Assembly: GCA_910586535.1 (NCBI GenBank)
Contig: CAJUHS010000003.1
Span: forward strand, 94,805 to 158,804
DNA length: 64,000 nucleotides
Direction of reading: 5' to 3'
Source: an uncultured Oscillospiraceae bacterium
GTDB lineage: Bacteria; Bacillota; Clostridia; Oscillospirales; Ruminococcaceae
Every line of letters begins with the position of its first letter. The stretch's first letter is position 1. Of this stretch, positions 16,301-24,556 are shown in pieces. The notes beneath the pieces are model-generated. The model searched no databases. It saw only the letters and a list, made by a program, of their open reading frames with translations, and was not told where the DNA came from. The translations under genes and the position numbers were made by a program.

Positions 16301-16880
16301 CGCGGGTTCAGTCTTGGGCGGAAAACAGCACGGTCACATGGAAGCGGTAGGTTACGATATGTACTTGCAGCTTTTAAACGAAGCCATTGCCGAGGAAAAG
16401 GGAGAAGCCCCTCCCCCCAAGCCGGAGGACTGCCTTATCGACATTCAGATCGAAGCCCATATCCCCGAAGACTACATCGAAAGCCTTGCGGGACGGCTTG
16501 ATATGTACCGCAAGATAGCGGCTCTGCGCACAAACGAGGACAGCCTCGACCTTACCGACGAGCTTATTGACCGCTACGGAGACCCTCCCAAAGCAATACA
16601 GGGACTTATCACCGTTGCCCTGACCCGCAACATGGCGTCCGAGCTGACCATAACGGAAATTACCCAGCGGAACGGCATAATGTTCTTTTATCTCAAATCT
16701 GCGGAGCTTGACCAGATACAGGCTCTCACAGCGGCGTATAAAAGTCGGGTAACGGTCAACGGCGGCGAAAAAGCCTATATCGCCGTCAAGATGAAGAACG
16801 AGAAGCCCCTCGACCTTATGCGTGATGTTATCGGCATTATGAGCAAAACAGCAAAGCCGCAAAACATCCGAAATGAATAA
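13395..16880 (+). CDS. mfd: Transcription-repair coupling factor
   Basis: 1161 residues, normal length. This ATP-driven translocase removes stalled RNA polymerase and recruits UvrA to the lesion. Order of domains: UvrB-like N-terminal part (about 1-330), the RNA-polymerase-interacting CarD-like domain (about 490-560, DLVVHALHGIGKF), helicase motor with Walker A GDVGFGKTEVAF (about 642) and DEEQRFGV, then LRGRVGRSNRRAFAY and the C-terminal TRCF domain. TTGGAG precedes the ATG at 13395. It follows pth by 25 bases and appears to end the operon; no strong terminator is seen after it. Confidence 0.97.
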   Translation: MANIFKKAIENFAPYKDMLDSLERGQTPVSVSGVSAVHKAHFALGLRKKSPVLMICDSEASASKLAEDINALSGETCAFPYPAKDFSFTPAETVSREYEHIRLGVLSRLASDEPNIFICASAEAAMQRTIPKSALLPRTVTIEAGETVDLAELAAGLIAAGYSRCDKAEGASQFSIRGSIADIFPVGSSAPVRIELWGDEIDTLSYFDTESQRRTDPVDRIRITPAMEVLFDSPEILAETLENLSASLRGKRADAAKAALTRDSDRVRNGLELGNIDKYMPLAYESPALIFDYLSEDSPVVFCEYRNCLEKAKNVSAQHAEDLKILLESGELCKGLEGYLADFGEVCSKAGQFPLVHFDTFLRGGDDLRFKRLISVTANQTAPWGGEIRQLIEDLHNARENGYSAIVLAGSEKTLPIIAKDLSEEGISCGIMTENSEPKAGTVLLATGSVSAGYDYPDIKTMLITQARAMSSKKKFRKAKKGEEIKSLSDITAGDLVVHALHGIGKFAGIRKLEMEGIAKDYITIQYAGTDVLYVPVNQLDMVSKYIGPRDNGAVKLNKLSSMEWQKTRNRVKKAVKDMADELIRLYAKRSQTPGFAFSEDDDWQRDFETRFPYTETDDQLRSVQEIKEDMQKPVPMDRLLCGDVGFGKTEVAFRAAFKCMEDGKQCAVLAPTTVLAWQHYQTALKRFEHFPMKIELLSRFRTPKQQEEILKQLKNGEIDMIIGTHRLVQKDVKFKSLGLAIIDEEQRFGVAHKERFKETFSGVDVLTLSATPIPRTLNMAMSGIRDMSVIEEPPVDRHPVQTYVIEHNKGVIAQAITKELRRGGQAYYIHNRIDSIDLCAAKLQEMVPDARIGVAHGQTGEERLSEIWRQLIEHEIDILVCTTIIETGVDVPNVNTLVIEDADRLGLSQLYQLRGRVGRSNRRAFAYFTFRRGKALTEIAARRLDAIREFTQFGSGFRIAMRDLEIRGAGSVLGGKQHGHMEAVGYDMYLQLLNEAIAEEKGEAPPPKPEDCLIDIQIEAHIPEDYIESLAGRLDMYRKIAALRTNEDSLDLTDELIDRYGDPPKAIQGLITVALTRNMASELTITEITQRNGIMFFYLKSAELDQIQALTAAYKSRVTVNGGEKAYIAVKMKNEKPLDLMRDVIGIMSKTAKPQNIRNE

Positions 16881-16997
16881 TTGGCCTTTGGGAAAATCAT
16901 TACAGGAAAAACATACAATGTTTACAAAGAATTTTAAATATGTGAAAACCGCCTAAACAAAAGCTGATTTTTTTGTGATTTATAGCACCTTTCCCCA

Positions 16998-17026
16998 TTG
17001 ACTTTCGGACGAATAAAAAGTATTAT
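16998..17026 (+). promoter_or_regulatory. Promoter of the binding-protein gene
   Basis: TTGACT (16998-17003) and TATTAT (17021-17026), spacer 17, about 45 bases before the ATG at 17071. Confidence 0.65.
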
Positions 17027-17070
17027 ATTTCTATAGTACTGCAAAAAATATAATTTTGGAGGTCAATAAA

Positions 17071-18249
17071 ATGAAAGTATCAAAGAAAATCCTTGCATTG
17101 GCTCTTGCGGGCTTAATGACCGTTCCTTTCCTTGCGGGCTGTTCTTCCGACGGAAACGGCTCTCAGAACGGCGGCGATAATTCAGCAGACGGCAGCGACG
17201 ACGTTTCCTCTGCGTCCGTATTCAAGATCGGAGGTATCGGTCCTCTTACGGGCGACGCCGCTTCCTACGGAATCTCCGTTAAGCAGGGCGCGCAGGTAGC
17301 CGTTGACGAGATCAACGCTGCAGGCGGCGTAAACGGAATGAAGCTGGAACTCCTTTTCGAGGACGACGAGTGCAACGAGGAAAAATCCGTTTCCGCCTAT
17401 AACAAGCTTATGGACAGCGGCATAAACGTTGTTCTCGGCGCAGTAACAAGCGGCTGCAGCATTGCTGTTTCCGAGGAATCTGCGGGCGACGGCATTCTCC
17501 AGATCACACCTTCCGGCTCCGCTATGGACTGCACAAAGCAGCCCAACAGCTTCCGTATCTGCTTCACCGACCCGCTTCAGGGCAAGCTTATGGCTCAGTA
17601 TATTTCCGAGCAGGGTCTTAAAAGCCCAGCTATAATTTACGACGTGGCTTCCGACTACAGCAAGGGTATCCACGACGCTTTCGTTGAGCAGGCAGGCCAG
17701 CTGGGTATGACCATTGCAGCCGACGAAAGCTTTACAGGCGGCGACGTTGACTTCAAGACCCAGCTTACAAAGATCAAATCCTCCGGAGCTGACTGCCTGT
17801 TCCTGCCAATTTACTACACAGAGGTAGGCTATATCTCCGAGCAGGCTGCTACAGTAGGCGTTTCGCTCCCTTACTTCGGCTGCGACGGCTGGGACGGCGT
17901 TATCAACCAGCTTGGCGGAAACACTGCTAACATCGAAGGCGCTACTTTCCTTACTCCTTTTGTTGCAAACAGCTCCAATGAAAAGGTAAAGGCTTTTGTT
18001 GAAGCTTACAACAAGGCTTACAACGCAACTCCCGATCAGTTTGCCGCTGACGCTTACGACGGAGTATACGTTATCAAGGCGCTTCTTGAAACAACGGGCG
18101 GGGATATCTCCAACGAAGCTCTTATCGGCGCAATGACAAAGATCACCGTTGACGGCGCAACGGGCTCCATGAGCTTTACCGCGGACGGCGAACCCAACAA
18201 ATCCGCAATGGTAGCCGTTATCCAGAACGGCGAATATGTGGGCAAGTAA
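17071..18249 (+). CDS. Branched-chain amino acid ABC transporter binding lipoprotein (LivJ/LivK-like)
   Basis: 392 residues. The N-terminus is a lipoprotein signal peptide ending PFLAGC, so Cys24 is lipidated and the protein sits outside the cell. A Ser/Asp/Gly-rich linker follows, then a type I periplasmic-binding fold beginning IGGIGPLTGDAASYGISV, the mark of the leucine/isoleucine/valine receptor family (Peripla_BP_6). GGAGGTCAATAAA precedes the ATG. It has its own promoter and a strong terminator, and no permease or ATPase genes (livH, M, G, F) are next to it, so it is a single-gene unit that must work with a transporter elsewhere. The ligand could also be another small amide or sugar-like solute. 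Confidence 0.92.
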   Translation: MKVSKKILALALAGLMTVPFLAGCSSDGNGSQNGGDNSADGSDDVSSASVFKIGGIGPLTGDAASYGISVKQGAQVAVDEINAAGGVNGMKLELLFEDDECNEEKSVSAYNKLMDSGINVVLGAVTSGCSIAVSEESAGDGILQITPSGSAMDCTKQPNSFRICFTDPLQGKLMAQYISEQGLKSPAIIYDVASDYSKGIHDAFVEQAGQLGMTIAADESFTGGDVDFKTQLTKIKSSGADCLFLPIYYTEVGYISEQAATVGVSLPYFGCDGWDGVINQLGGNTANIEGATFLTPFVANSSNEKVKAFVEAYNKAYNATPDQFAADAYDGVYVIKALLETTGGDISNEALIGAMTKITVDGATGSMSFTADGEPNKSAMVAVIQNGEYVGK

Positions 18250-18268
18250 TAAGTATACTATAATAGAT

Positions 18269-18305
18269 AAAAAAGGAACGCTTCAGTACGGGGCGTTCCT
18301 TTTTT
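18269..18305 (+). terminator. Strong rho-independent terminator
   Basis: AAAAAAGGAACGC is mirrored by GCGTTCCTTTTTT, closing the binding-protein unit. Confidence 0.85.
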
Positions 18306-18401
18306 ATGGACAAGCATAGGATTTTTTAAAATTTGTGCATTTTTTATAAATGTGCAGTGCAAATTTTGTCCCGTGCTGTGGAATTATCTGTAAGATTTTT
18401 A

Positions 18402-18430
18402 TTGACAAAAAAGGCTTGATATTGTACAAT
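18402..18430 (+). promoter_or_regulatory. Promoter of the chemoreceptor gene
   Basis: TTGACA (18402-18407) and TACAAT (18425-18430), spacer 17. Transcription would begin about 18437, leaving a 113-base leader. Confidence 0.7.
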
Positions 18431-18462
18431 ATTAAGTGGAGTAATATGACCTAACTGTACCC

Positions 18463-18498
18463 GGGGCAAAAACGCATATCTGCGATACTGAACGCCCC
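18463..18498 (+). promoter_or_regulatory. Structured leader hairpin of the chemoreceptor mRNA
   Basis: GGGGC (18463-18467) pairs with GCCCC (18494-18498) and encloses a second small hairpin CGCA-TATC-TGCG. The leader is not a recognisable cyclic-di-GMP riboswitch: the conserved core of that class is absent. Confidence 0.4.
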
Positions 18499-18549
18499 GT
18501 TCTATATAGTATAGCTGTATACCGATTTTCTCAGAAAGGAACATATACT

Positions 18550-20505
18550 ATGTCTGCTGCATATTCTATGTCAAAAATATCCAAGATGTCTAAGATCGGC
18601 AAATCAACGATGCTTGCCGTTATTTTCATGCTTGTTCTCGCCATGGTCACAGTCGTGGTTTTGCTGTGTATCGTTTTTTCAAGCGCACAAACCAAAAACC
18701 TTATGGATTCCGCGCGTATCGCGTCCAACGTTCTGGACTTTGAGATATCCGCGAAATGCTCGGAGACCGAAATGATAGCAAAGCTGTTTTCCGAGGACTC
18801 AGCGTTTGTTGACGCTGTCAACGCAAACGATAAGGAAACTCTTAACAGTATGTGGAACAGCCTCAACAAGTCTGACGGTATTTTCGGTATGTTCCTTAAC
18901 AGCGACGGCATTATTGCCATGAAAACGGAAAACTGCGCCCTTTCGTCTGAGGGAGTGTTCAATGCGATAGGCTCTGCTAAGAACGGTCTTTCCACCGACA
19001 GCGGCGTGCCTCTGTATTACCGCAGCGTCTCCAAGAACAACGGTATTACAGCTATTGTGGGCTATGCCTATGACGAGACCTCTGCTGTAGACAATGTTTA
19101 TGCCCAGACCGAAAACCACGCCACGATCTTCTGCGACAATCTGCGTATCTCCACCACGCTTCTCGGCGAAGACGGCGAAAGAGCTATAGGCACAACCATG
19201 AATTCCAATATATACGATAAGGTTGTAAGTGGCGGCGAGGTCTACCAGAAAAAAACAAAACTTTTCGGCGAAAACTATATGGCGACCTATACTCCTATCA
19301 TAGACGATTACGGAGTCATAAAGGGTGCGCTGTTTACCGGCTGTCCTATGGACAAAGTTATCGCGAGCCGCAACAAAGCAATTATCACGGGAGTCCTTGC
19401 AGGAATAGTACTAATGGGAATTGCCGCGGTCGGTGTTATTGTTTTCGTGAACAAGCAGATCGTTGCGCCTGTAAATACCGTTAAGAAAATGGCGTACCAA
19501 ATGGAACAGGGCAACCTCAGCAACAACAGCGGCATTACAAGCAAACTGAAAGACAACGAGATAGGAGACGTGGCGAAGTCGATTTCCACTGCTATATCTA
19601 TACTGAACGTCTACATAACCGATATATCCGCGATGATGAAAGATATGTCAAAGGGTAATTTCAGTTATTATTCGGATATAGAATACAAGGGCGATTTTGC
19701 AGGTATCGCCGAGTCCGCCAAGATCCTGCGAAAACAGATGCACAACGTTGTGGACAGCATCAACGCTACTGCAGACGAGGTCTATAACGGCTCTCAGATG
19801 ATATCCAACGGCTCGTCAAGCCTTGCCGAAGGTACATCCCGACAGTCTTCCTCTGCGGAAGAGCTTTCCTCATCTGTTGCCGAGATCACTCAGAATATAC
19901 AGCTTAACGCTCAAAATACCGACAAGGCAAGGTCTTTGTCAAATAAATCCATTGATATGGTCAACAGTCAGAATCATCAGATCGAAAATATGCTGTCCGC
20001 CATGACTAACATCGAGAACAGCGCGGCTGAGATCAGCAAGATCATCAAGACTATTGAGGACATTGCTTTCCAGACGAATATACTCGCCCTTAACGCAGCG
20101 GTAGAAGCCGCAAGAGCGGGAGCGGCAGGAAAAGGCTTTGCCGTTGTTGCGGACGAAGTGCGCAATCTTGCCAATAAATCCGCAGATGCCGCAAGCAGCA
20201 CCTCTGTGCTTATCGGAAGCTGTATCGACGCGGTAAATAACGGCTCTGCCATTGCCCACAGCACCGCCGACGCCATGACACAGGTCATTGAGATAACCAA
20301 CGAGACCAACGATTTAATTGAAAGCATAGCCACCCAAACGGGCAAGCAAGCTGAGTCTGTGCAGCTCATCAAGTCGGAGATCGACAGTATTTCCGAGGTA
20401 ATAGCTCAGAACAGCGCCACCGCCGAGGAAAGCGCCGCAAGCTGCGCAGAGCTTAATTCCCAGGCTACGACTCTGCGCGAAAAAATTGCTATTTTCCAGG
20501 TTTAG
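18550..20505 (+). CDS. Methyl-accepting chemotaxis protein
   Basis: 651 residues. Membrane segment 1 (about residues 19-42) and segment 2 (about 277-300, GVLAGIVLMGIAAVGVIVF) bracket an extracellular Cache-like sensor of about 235 residues that ends GALFTGCPMD, a single-Cache (sCache_3) type layout. A HAMP linker (about 301-355) and the long signalling coiled coil follow, with the hairpin tip ALNAAVEAARAGAAGKGFAV and VVADEVRNLA that binds CheW and CheA. No CheR-tethering pentapeptide is seen at the C-terminus. AAAGGAAC precedes the ATG. No che or flagellar genes are in the window. The ligand is unknown. Confidence 0.95.
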   Translation: MSAAYSMSKISKMSKIGKSTMLAVIFMLVLAMVTVVVLLCIVFSSAQTKNLMDSARIASNVLDFEISAKCSETEMIAKLFSEDSAFVDAVNANDKETLNSMWNSLNKSDGIFGMFLNSDGIIAMKTENCALSSEGVFNAIGSAKNGLSTDSGVPLYYRSVSKNNGITAIVGYAYDETSAVDNVYAQTENHATIFCDNLRISTTLLGEDGERAIGTTMNSNIYDKVVSGGEVYQKKTKLFGENYMATYTPIIDDYGVIKGALFTGCPMDKVIASRNKAIITGVLAGIVLMGIAAVGVIVFVNKQIVAPVNTVKKMAYQMEQGNLSNNSGITSKLKDNEIGDVAKSISTAISILNVYITDISAMMKDMSKGNFSYYSDIEYKGDFAGIAESAKILRKQMHNVVDSINATADEVYNGSQMISNGSSSLAEGTSRQSSSAEELSSSVAEITQNIQLNAQNTDKARSLSNKSIDMVNSQNHQIENMLSAMTNIENSAAEISKIIKTIEDIAFQTNILALNAAVEAARAGAAGKGFAVVADEVRNLANKSADAASSTSVLIGSCIDAVNNGSAIAHSTADAMTQVIEITNETNDLIESIATQTGKQAESVQLIKSEIDSISEVIAQNSATAEESAASCAELNSQATTLREKIAIFQV

Positions 20506-20585
20506 CCCGAACGATAGTACCGGCTACAACGCAGGAAATGCTAACAAAGATAGGACACAGAGAACAGCATACGGCAACAGACGCC

Positions 20586-20620
20586 ACAGAGTGACAGAGA
20601 GGAATGATCTGTCACTCTGT
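20586..20620. repeat. 13-base perfect inverted repeat after the chemoreceptor
   Basis: ACAGAGTGACAGA (20586-20598) and TCTGTCACTCTGT (20608-20620), 9-base loop, no T run. Possibly an mRNA-stabilising stem. Apart from this, the terminator and the promoter below, the 20506-20870 gap holds nothing recognisable. Confidence 0.5.
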
Positions 20621-20657
20621 AAGCAATTCCTAAACAATATGAATTTTGAGTTTTTAC

Positions 20658-20692
20658 GTCTGCAGAAATCTATGGGATGCTGCGGACTTTTT
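20658..20692 (+). terminator. Terminator of the chemoreceptor unit
   Basis: GTCTGCAG (20658-20665) pairs with CTGCGGAC (20680-20687), one wobble, followed by five T. Confidence 0.6.
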
Positions 20693-20748
20693 GCTTTAAG
20701 ACGTTATCTGCTTTAGAAAAAATTTACATTTGAACTGACCGATAAGTG

Positions 20749-20777
20749 TTTACAAACCGGGCAAAATATTGTATAAT
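20749..20777 (+). promoter_or_regulatory. Promoter of the rsmD-coaD unit
   Basis: TTTACA (20749-20754) and perfect TATAAT (20772-20777), spacer 17, about 95 bases before the rsmD start. Confidence 0.65.
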
Positions 20778-20870
20778 TAATTGTTACAGAAAGTTTTGAT
20801 CCCGAATACTGCTCCGAATACAGCTTTTGCTGCATTTAGGTATGCTGCGGGACAGAGAAAGGTTTTTGCC

Positions 20871-21425
20871 ATGCGTGTTATAACAGGTTCCGCGAGAGGC
20901 AGACGTCTTTCCGCTCCCGCGGGTATGGACGTGCGCCCTACTTCCGATAAAGTCAAGGAAGCCGTTTTTTCCGTTGTACAGTTCGATCTGCCCGGTTCAG
21001 CCGTGCTGGACCTCTTTGCAGGTTCGGGTCAGCTCGGTATAGAAGCCCTTTCGCGGGGAGCAAATTCCTGCGTATTTGTGGACAGCTCCCGCGTCTCGGC
21101 TGAGACCGCAAGGGAAAATATCAACGCAGCAGGCTTTAAAAACGAAGCCACCGTTATGAACTCCGACTCGGAACAGTACCTTAGAATGTGCCGGCAAACT
21201 TTCGATATCGCCTTTGTCGATCCCCCCTATAAAAAGGGACTGATCGAAAAGGTCATGCCTCTCTTGTGCGGTCATATGTCCGGCAGGGGAGCAGTCCTGT
21301 GTGAGCACGAAAAAGGACTTATCCTTCCCGAAAGCTTCGGCGGACTCGTCAAACAAAAAACATACAGGTACGGAAAAACAGAAGTTACGCTCTACAGAAA
21401 CGGAAAAGAGGAAGAAGCGGAATGA
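20871..21425 (+). CDS. rsmD: 16S rRNA (guanine-N2) methyltransferase RsmD
   Basis: 184 residues, S-adenosylmethionine-dependent enzyme that methylates G966 of 16S rRNA. The start MRVITGSARGRRL is typical; the SAM-binding loop is LDLFAGSGQLGIEALSRGA, and the catalytic motif is FVDPPYKKG. GAGAAAGG precedes the ATG at 20871, better than the in-frame start 30 codons earlier. It overlaps coaD by four bases (ATGA), so translation is coupled, the standard rsmD-coaD pair. Confidence 0.95.
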   Translation: MRVITGSARGRRLSAPAGMDVRPTSDKVKEAVFSVVQFDLPGSAVLDLFAGSGQLGIEALSRGANSCVFVDSSRVSAETARENINAAGFKNEATVMNSDSEQYLRMCRQTFDIAFVDPPYKKGLIEKVMPLLCGHMSGRGAVLCEHEKGLILPESFGGLVKQKTYRYGKTEVTLYRNGKEEEAE

Positions 21426-21943
21426 ACGCTGTAAACAGTACCGGCAGGAGAGTTGCGGTTTGTCCCGGCAGCTTCGATCCGGTAACGTTCGGACACAGGG
21501 ACATTATCCAGCGTGCCTCACAGCTTTTCGACAGGGTAATTGTACTGGTTTCGGTGAACGCTGTTAAGAACCCAAGCTTTACGGCTGTCGAACGGGTCAA
21601 AATGATCGAAAAGGTCACATCCCACCTCGACAACGTTGTTATCGATATCTGGGACGGTCTGCTTGCAGACTATGTGAAAAGCGTGAACGCCTGCGCGATC
21701 ATTAAAGGTCTGAGAGCGGTATCCGACTTTGAATATGAGTTCCAGATGGCTCTGGCGAACAAAATACTATACGACGGCGCGGAAACGGTGTTCCTCACCA
21801 CCAGCGCGGAAAATATGTATCTTTCCTCCAGCGTGGTAAAGCAAATTGCTTCTTTCGGCGGAGATATAAGCCATTTTGTTCCACAGTGTATTCTTGAGGA
21901 CATCAAGGCTCGTCTCTGGAAAAAACCCGAGGAATTGAAATGA
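21422..21943 (+). CDS. coaD: Phosphopantetheine adenylyltransferase
   Basis: 173 residues. It carries out the fourth step of coenzyme A synthesis (phosphopantetheine plus ATP to dephospho-CoA). The nucleotidyltransferase motif CPGSFDPVTFGHRDII contains the TxGH signature, KGLRAVSDFEYE is the conserved middle, and YLSSSVVKQIASFGGD is the ISSS-like C-terminal motif. The start is slightly extended (nine residues before RVAVCPG). It overlaps rsmD and is followed after 67 bases by a coiled-coil gene. Confidence 0.96.
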   Translation: MNAVNSTGRRVAVCPGSFDPVTFGHRDIIQRASQLFDRVIVLVSVNAVKNPSFTAVERVKMIEKVTSHLDNVVIDIWDGLLADYVKSVNACAIIKGLRAVSDFEYEFQMALANKILYDGAETVFLTTSAENMYLSSSVVKQIASFGGDISHFVPQCILEDIKARLWKKPEELK

Positions 21944-22010
21944 CAAAACAGTAAATATGCCGCAGCGGCTCCTCCGTTACGGCTCGCCCTTTAGCGAAAG
22001 GATGGTAAAA

Positions 22011-22559
22011 ATGATCATTGACGATATACTCGATATGATGGACGACCTGCTCGACAGCGCCGCGTCGGTGCCGTTTTCGGTAAAAAAATCCATAATCGAC
22101 TGCGACCAGATGAGAGATTACATAAACGAAATAAGGCTTAATCTTCCTCAGGAGATCAAACAGGCAAAGCTGATCGTCCGCGACCGACAGTCTATCATGA
22201 CCGACGCCAACAAAGAGGCGGACGCAATTATCCGCCGCGCTGAGGACAGAGCAAAGGTCATTGTTTCAAACGACGAGATAACCAAACAGGCAAAGCTGAA
22301 GGCTACAGATATAATAAATCAGGCTCAGAGCAGGGCACGGGAGCTTAAAAACGCCGCAAACAAGTACATCGACGACGTTCTTGTAAAAACTGAAGAGTGC
22401 CTGCAATCCAATCTTGCTGACGTGAGAAGAACACGTCAGGCTGTCAAGACCGTTCCCGCACAAAATCCGCAGCAGCCGCAGTCAATGCAGAATACCCAGT
22501 CTCCTCAGTCCTCTTCCTCACAGCAGGAGCTTCGGTTCGGACAGGGCGGCAAACGGTAA
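22011..22559 (+). CDS. Coiled-coil protein, V-type ATPase subunit H-like
   Basis: 182 residues. After an acidic N-terminus (IIDDILDMMDDLLDSA) residues 40-140 are a long heptad-rich helix with repeated Ala/Arg/Glu (ADAIIRRAEDRAKVIV), which often earns such proteins the label ATPase or vacuolar H subunit; the tail is Gln/Pro/Ser-rich and disordered. No catalytic motif is seen. The ATG at 22011 follows GAAAGG. The gene is conserved next to coaD in many Clostridia (family knowledge), which suggests a real but unassigned role, possibly in cell division or sporulation. Confidence 0.8.
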   Translation: MIIDDILDMMDDLLDSAASVPFSVKKSIIDCDQMRDYINEIRLNLPQEIKQAKLIVRDRQSIMTDANKEADAIIRRAEDRAKVIVSNDEITKQAKLKATDIINQAQSRARELKNAANKYIDDVLVKTEECLQSNLADVRRTRQAVKTVPAQNPQQPQSMQNTQSPQSSSSQQELRFGQGGKR

Positions 22560-22577
22560 ACAAAGTTAGATTAAAAA

Positions 22578-22613
22578 CGTCCGGAAGCTTTGCGTTCCCG
22601 GACGCTTGCTTTT
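22578..22613 (+). terminator. Terminator of the rsmD-coaD unit
   Basis: CGTCCGG (22578-22584) pairs with CCGGACG (22598-22604), then CTTGCTTTT. Confidence 0.7.
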
Positions 22614-22624
22614 ACTGTTCAAAA

Positions 22625-22657
22625 AAATACCCGCTGTACTAAGTACAGCGGGTATTT
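22625..22657 (-). terminator. Terminator of the Ig-like repeat protein gene
   Basis: A perfect 15-base stem AAATACCCGCTGTAC around TAA, with runs of A/T on both sides; convergent with the previous terminator and usable by both strands. Confidence 0.8.
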
Positions 22658-22678
22658 AAGTTTAGCAGTTATTTTTTA

Positions 22679-24427
22679 TCAGGACAGCGTTCCCTTTGGA
22701 GCGGCAGTGCTGACATTAGCGTACATGAGCTGATGCTGACTGGAATCCTGAGGATACGTACAAAGAACATAGATTATCTTTGAACCGTACTGCGAGGGAA
22801 GAACATATTCGCCGGCAGCGGTATTAGGAGTAGGCGAAGTCTCATACATGATATACGGCTCGTAAACGCCTGTATCGTTCTTGATTGCTTCGTTTCTCTT
22901 GAGAACGTCAGCATTCTTCTTGGGAACGACCATGTACTTCCATACACCCTTATTGGTAAACTGTACAATGCTGTCGGTTTCGGTGTTTATAATAGGACGT
23001 GTAGTGTAGATGTTGTAATAGATGTAATTGCTGCCTGAGCCCTTGTCTTCGTTGATTATCTTGTCAACTCTGTCCTGGTCGTAATTGTAGGGAACAAGCA
23101 TATATCTTGTTACCGATCTGCCTGTGGACGCCTCGATAACAGACCATGTTTTGATATCGTCCCACTGGCTTGTAGCAGGTCTCTCACTGTAAATGGTATA
23201 GTATTCAAAACTGTTATTGTACTTGGCAATAGCGGTATTGAGCCTTACCTTGTCGTGGGTTGCGGGGAGCAAAATGTATCTTGTGCCGTAATTGTAAGCG
23301 AAATTTGTGTGAGTGAACTGGTTGTAAGTATCGCCGGAAGAAAGTCTGCCGGGAACGGTGGTATAGACCTCATAATATGAATACTTGTTCAGCTTCTGAG
23401 CCGCAGCAGTATTTGCCTGAGCGGGGTCGTAATTTGCGGGTACTATCATGTAGTAAGACGTATAATTGTTCGCATTGAACGTAAGAATCTTATCCGTCGA
23501 AGACAGCATTGTTGTGGGTCTTGTGGGATACAGCTCATAGTATTTGAGGTCGTTGTTAACATTGATAGTCACGTCAACATATTTTTTGGTATTGTTTTTG
23601 TCGTAGAATCTTACGGTCGTAGTTCCCGATGAAATACCCCTTACAGTAAAGTTCCTGTAATTGCCGGAAGTATTTCCCGCGGTAACGGTTGCTATCCTTG
23701 AATTGTTTACGGAATATCCCATGTTTTTAAGATCGGAGCTGTACACCTGAAGAGTAGCGGTGCCGTTCGCATTTACGTCAACCTTCTGAGAAAGAGCAAC
23801 AATGTTCATATTGCTGTCGGAGCTGTCGGTATCATCGTCCTCGTAAAGGCTGTCGCCGACAGAAACGTCAATGTACTTATAGCAGGTAGAGGGATACTTT
23901 TTAAGGTAAACCTTGATCCTTGCAGTACCCTTGCCCTTAGCGGTAATTCTTACCTTGATCTTGTTGCCGTCCCACTCAACGGGCTTTACCCATGAAGCTG
24001 TAGCAACCTTCTTGTTTGTCGTACCGACTGTAAGTCCGCTGTGGGAACCCTTTACCGTCAGAGTAACGATCTGGGAATCTCCTGCGGAATCAAGCTCCAC
24101 GTCCGAGGTGTTGGCGGTAATTTTTGCCGCAACAACCGTTACCTTGCACTTCAAAGTAGTGCCGCCTGTCTTGGCATACACATATGTAGTGCCGGGAGCC
24201 TTGCCCACTACCTTACCCTTTGAGGATACGGTTGCGATAGACTTGTCGCCTGTGGACCAGGTTACGCTTGAAGCGCCTGAAACCGTAAGCGAAGTCTGAT
24301 AACCCTTTGTAACGGTAACGGACGTTTTGCTGAGTTTTGCCGCCGCGCTTGAGGGGATAGCCATGAGCGAAGCGACCATAAATACTGCCAGGAAGATACT
24401 GAGCAGTGATTTAAAGGCTTTTTTCAT
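22679..24427 (-). CDS. Secreted Ig-like (BIG2) protein with five tandem C-terminal repeats
   Basis: 582 residues. A signal peptide (1-30, cleavage near SSAAA) is followed by a BIG2-type immunoglobulin-like domain (about 31-101, SIATVSSKGKVVGKAPG), a second beta domain (about 102-192), an acidic linker and a third beta domain (about 210-295). From about 298 to the end there are five units of roughly 55-70 residues, each opening with a variant of YYxIYxxRP (YYELYPTRP, YYEVYTTVP, YYTIYSERP, YYNIYTTRP, YIMYETSP) and containing YMxVPxNYD-like strands. No sortase signal or dockerin is visible. GGAGGAA precedes the ATG at 24427. Probably a cell-surface or secreted adhesin-like protein; I do not recognise the repeat. 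Confidence 0.85.
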   Translation of the reverse strand: MKKAFKSLLSIFLAVFMVASLMAIPSSAAAKLSKTSVTVTKGYQTSLTVSGASSVTWSTGDKSIATVSSKGKVVGKAPGTTYVYAKTGGTTLKCKVTVVAAKITANTSDVELDSAGDSQIVTLTVKGSHSGLTVGTTNKKVATASWVKPVEWDGNKIKVRITAKGKGTARIKVYLKKYPSTCYKYIDVSVGDSLYEDDDTDSSDSNMNIVALSQKVDVNANGTATLQVYSSDLKNMGYSVNNSRIATVTAGNTSGNYRNFTVRGISSGTTTVRFYDKNNTKKYVDVTINVNNDLKYYELYPTRPTTMLSSTDKILTFNANNYTSYYMIVPANYDPAQANTAAAQKLNKYSYYEVYTTVPGRLSSGDTYNQFTHTNFAYNYGTRYILLPATHDKVRLNTAIAKYNNSFEYYTIYSERPATSQWDDIKTWSVIEASTGRSVTRYMLVPYNYDQDRVDKIINEDKGSGSNYIYYNIYTTRPIINTETDSIVQFTNKGVWKYMVVPKKNADVLKRNEAIKNDTGVYEPYIMYETSPTPNTAAGEYVLPSQYGSKIIYVLCTYPQDSSQHQLMYANVSTAAPKGTLS

Positions 24428-24556
24428 ATTGAATTCCTCCGTTTCTTTCATAATTTTTTTATGTTGTAAACTTATTCTAACACTAAAATTAAATAATGTC
24501 AAGAAAATATCGAGAACAATCCGGTGACAAATAGTGACAATCCAGTAACAAATTGT

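Noticed and set aside
18437..18549. Cyclic-di-GMP riboswitch before the chemoreceptor
   Set aside because: The conserved core of that riboswitch class is absent; only simple hairpins are seen.
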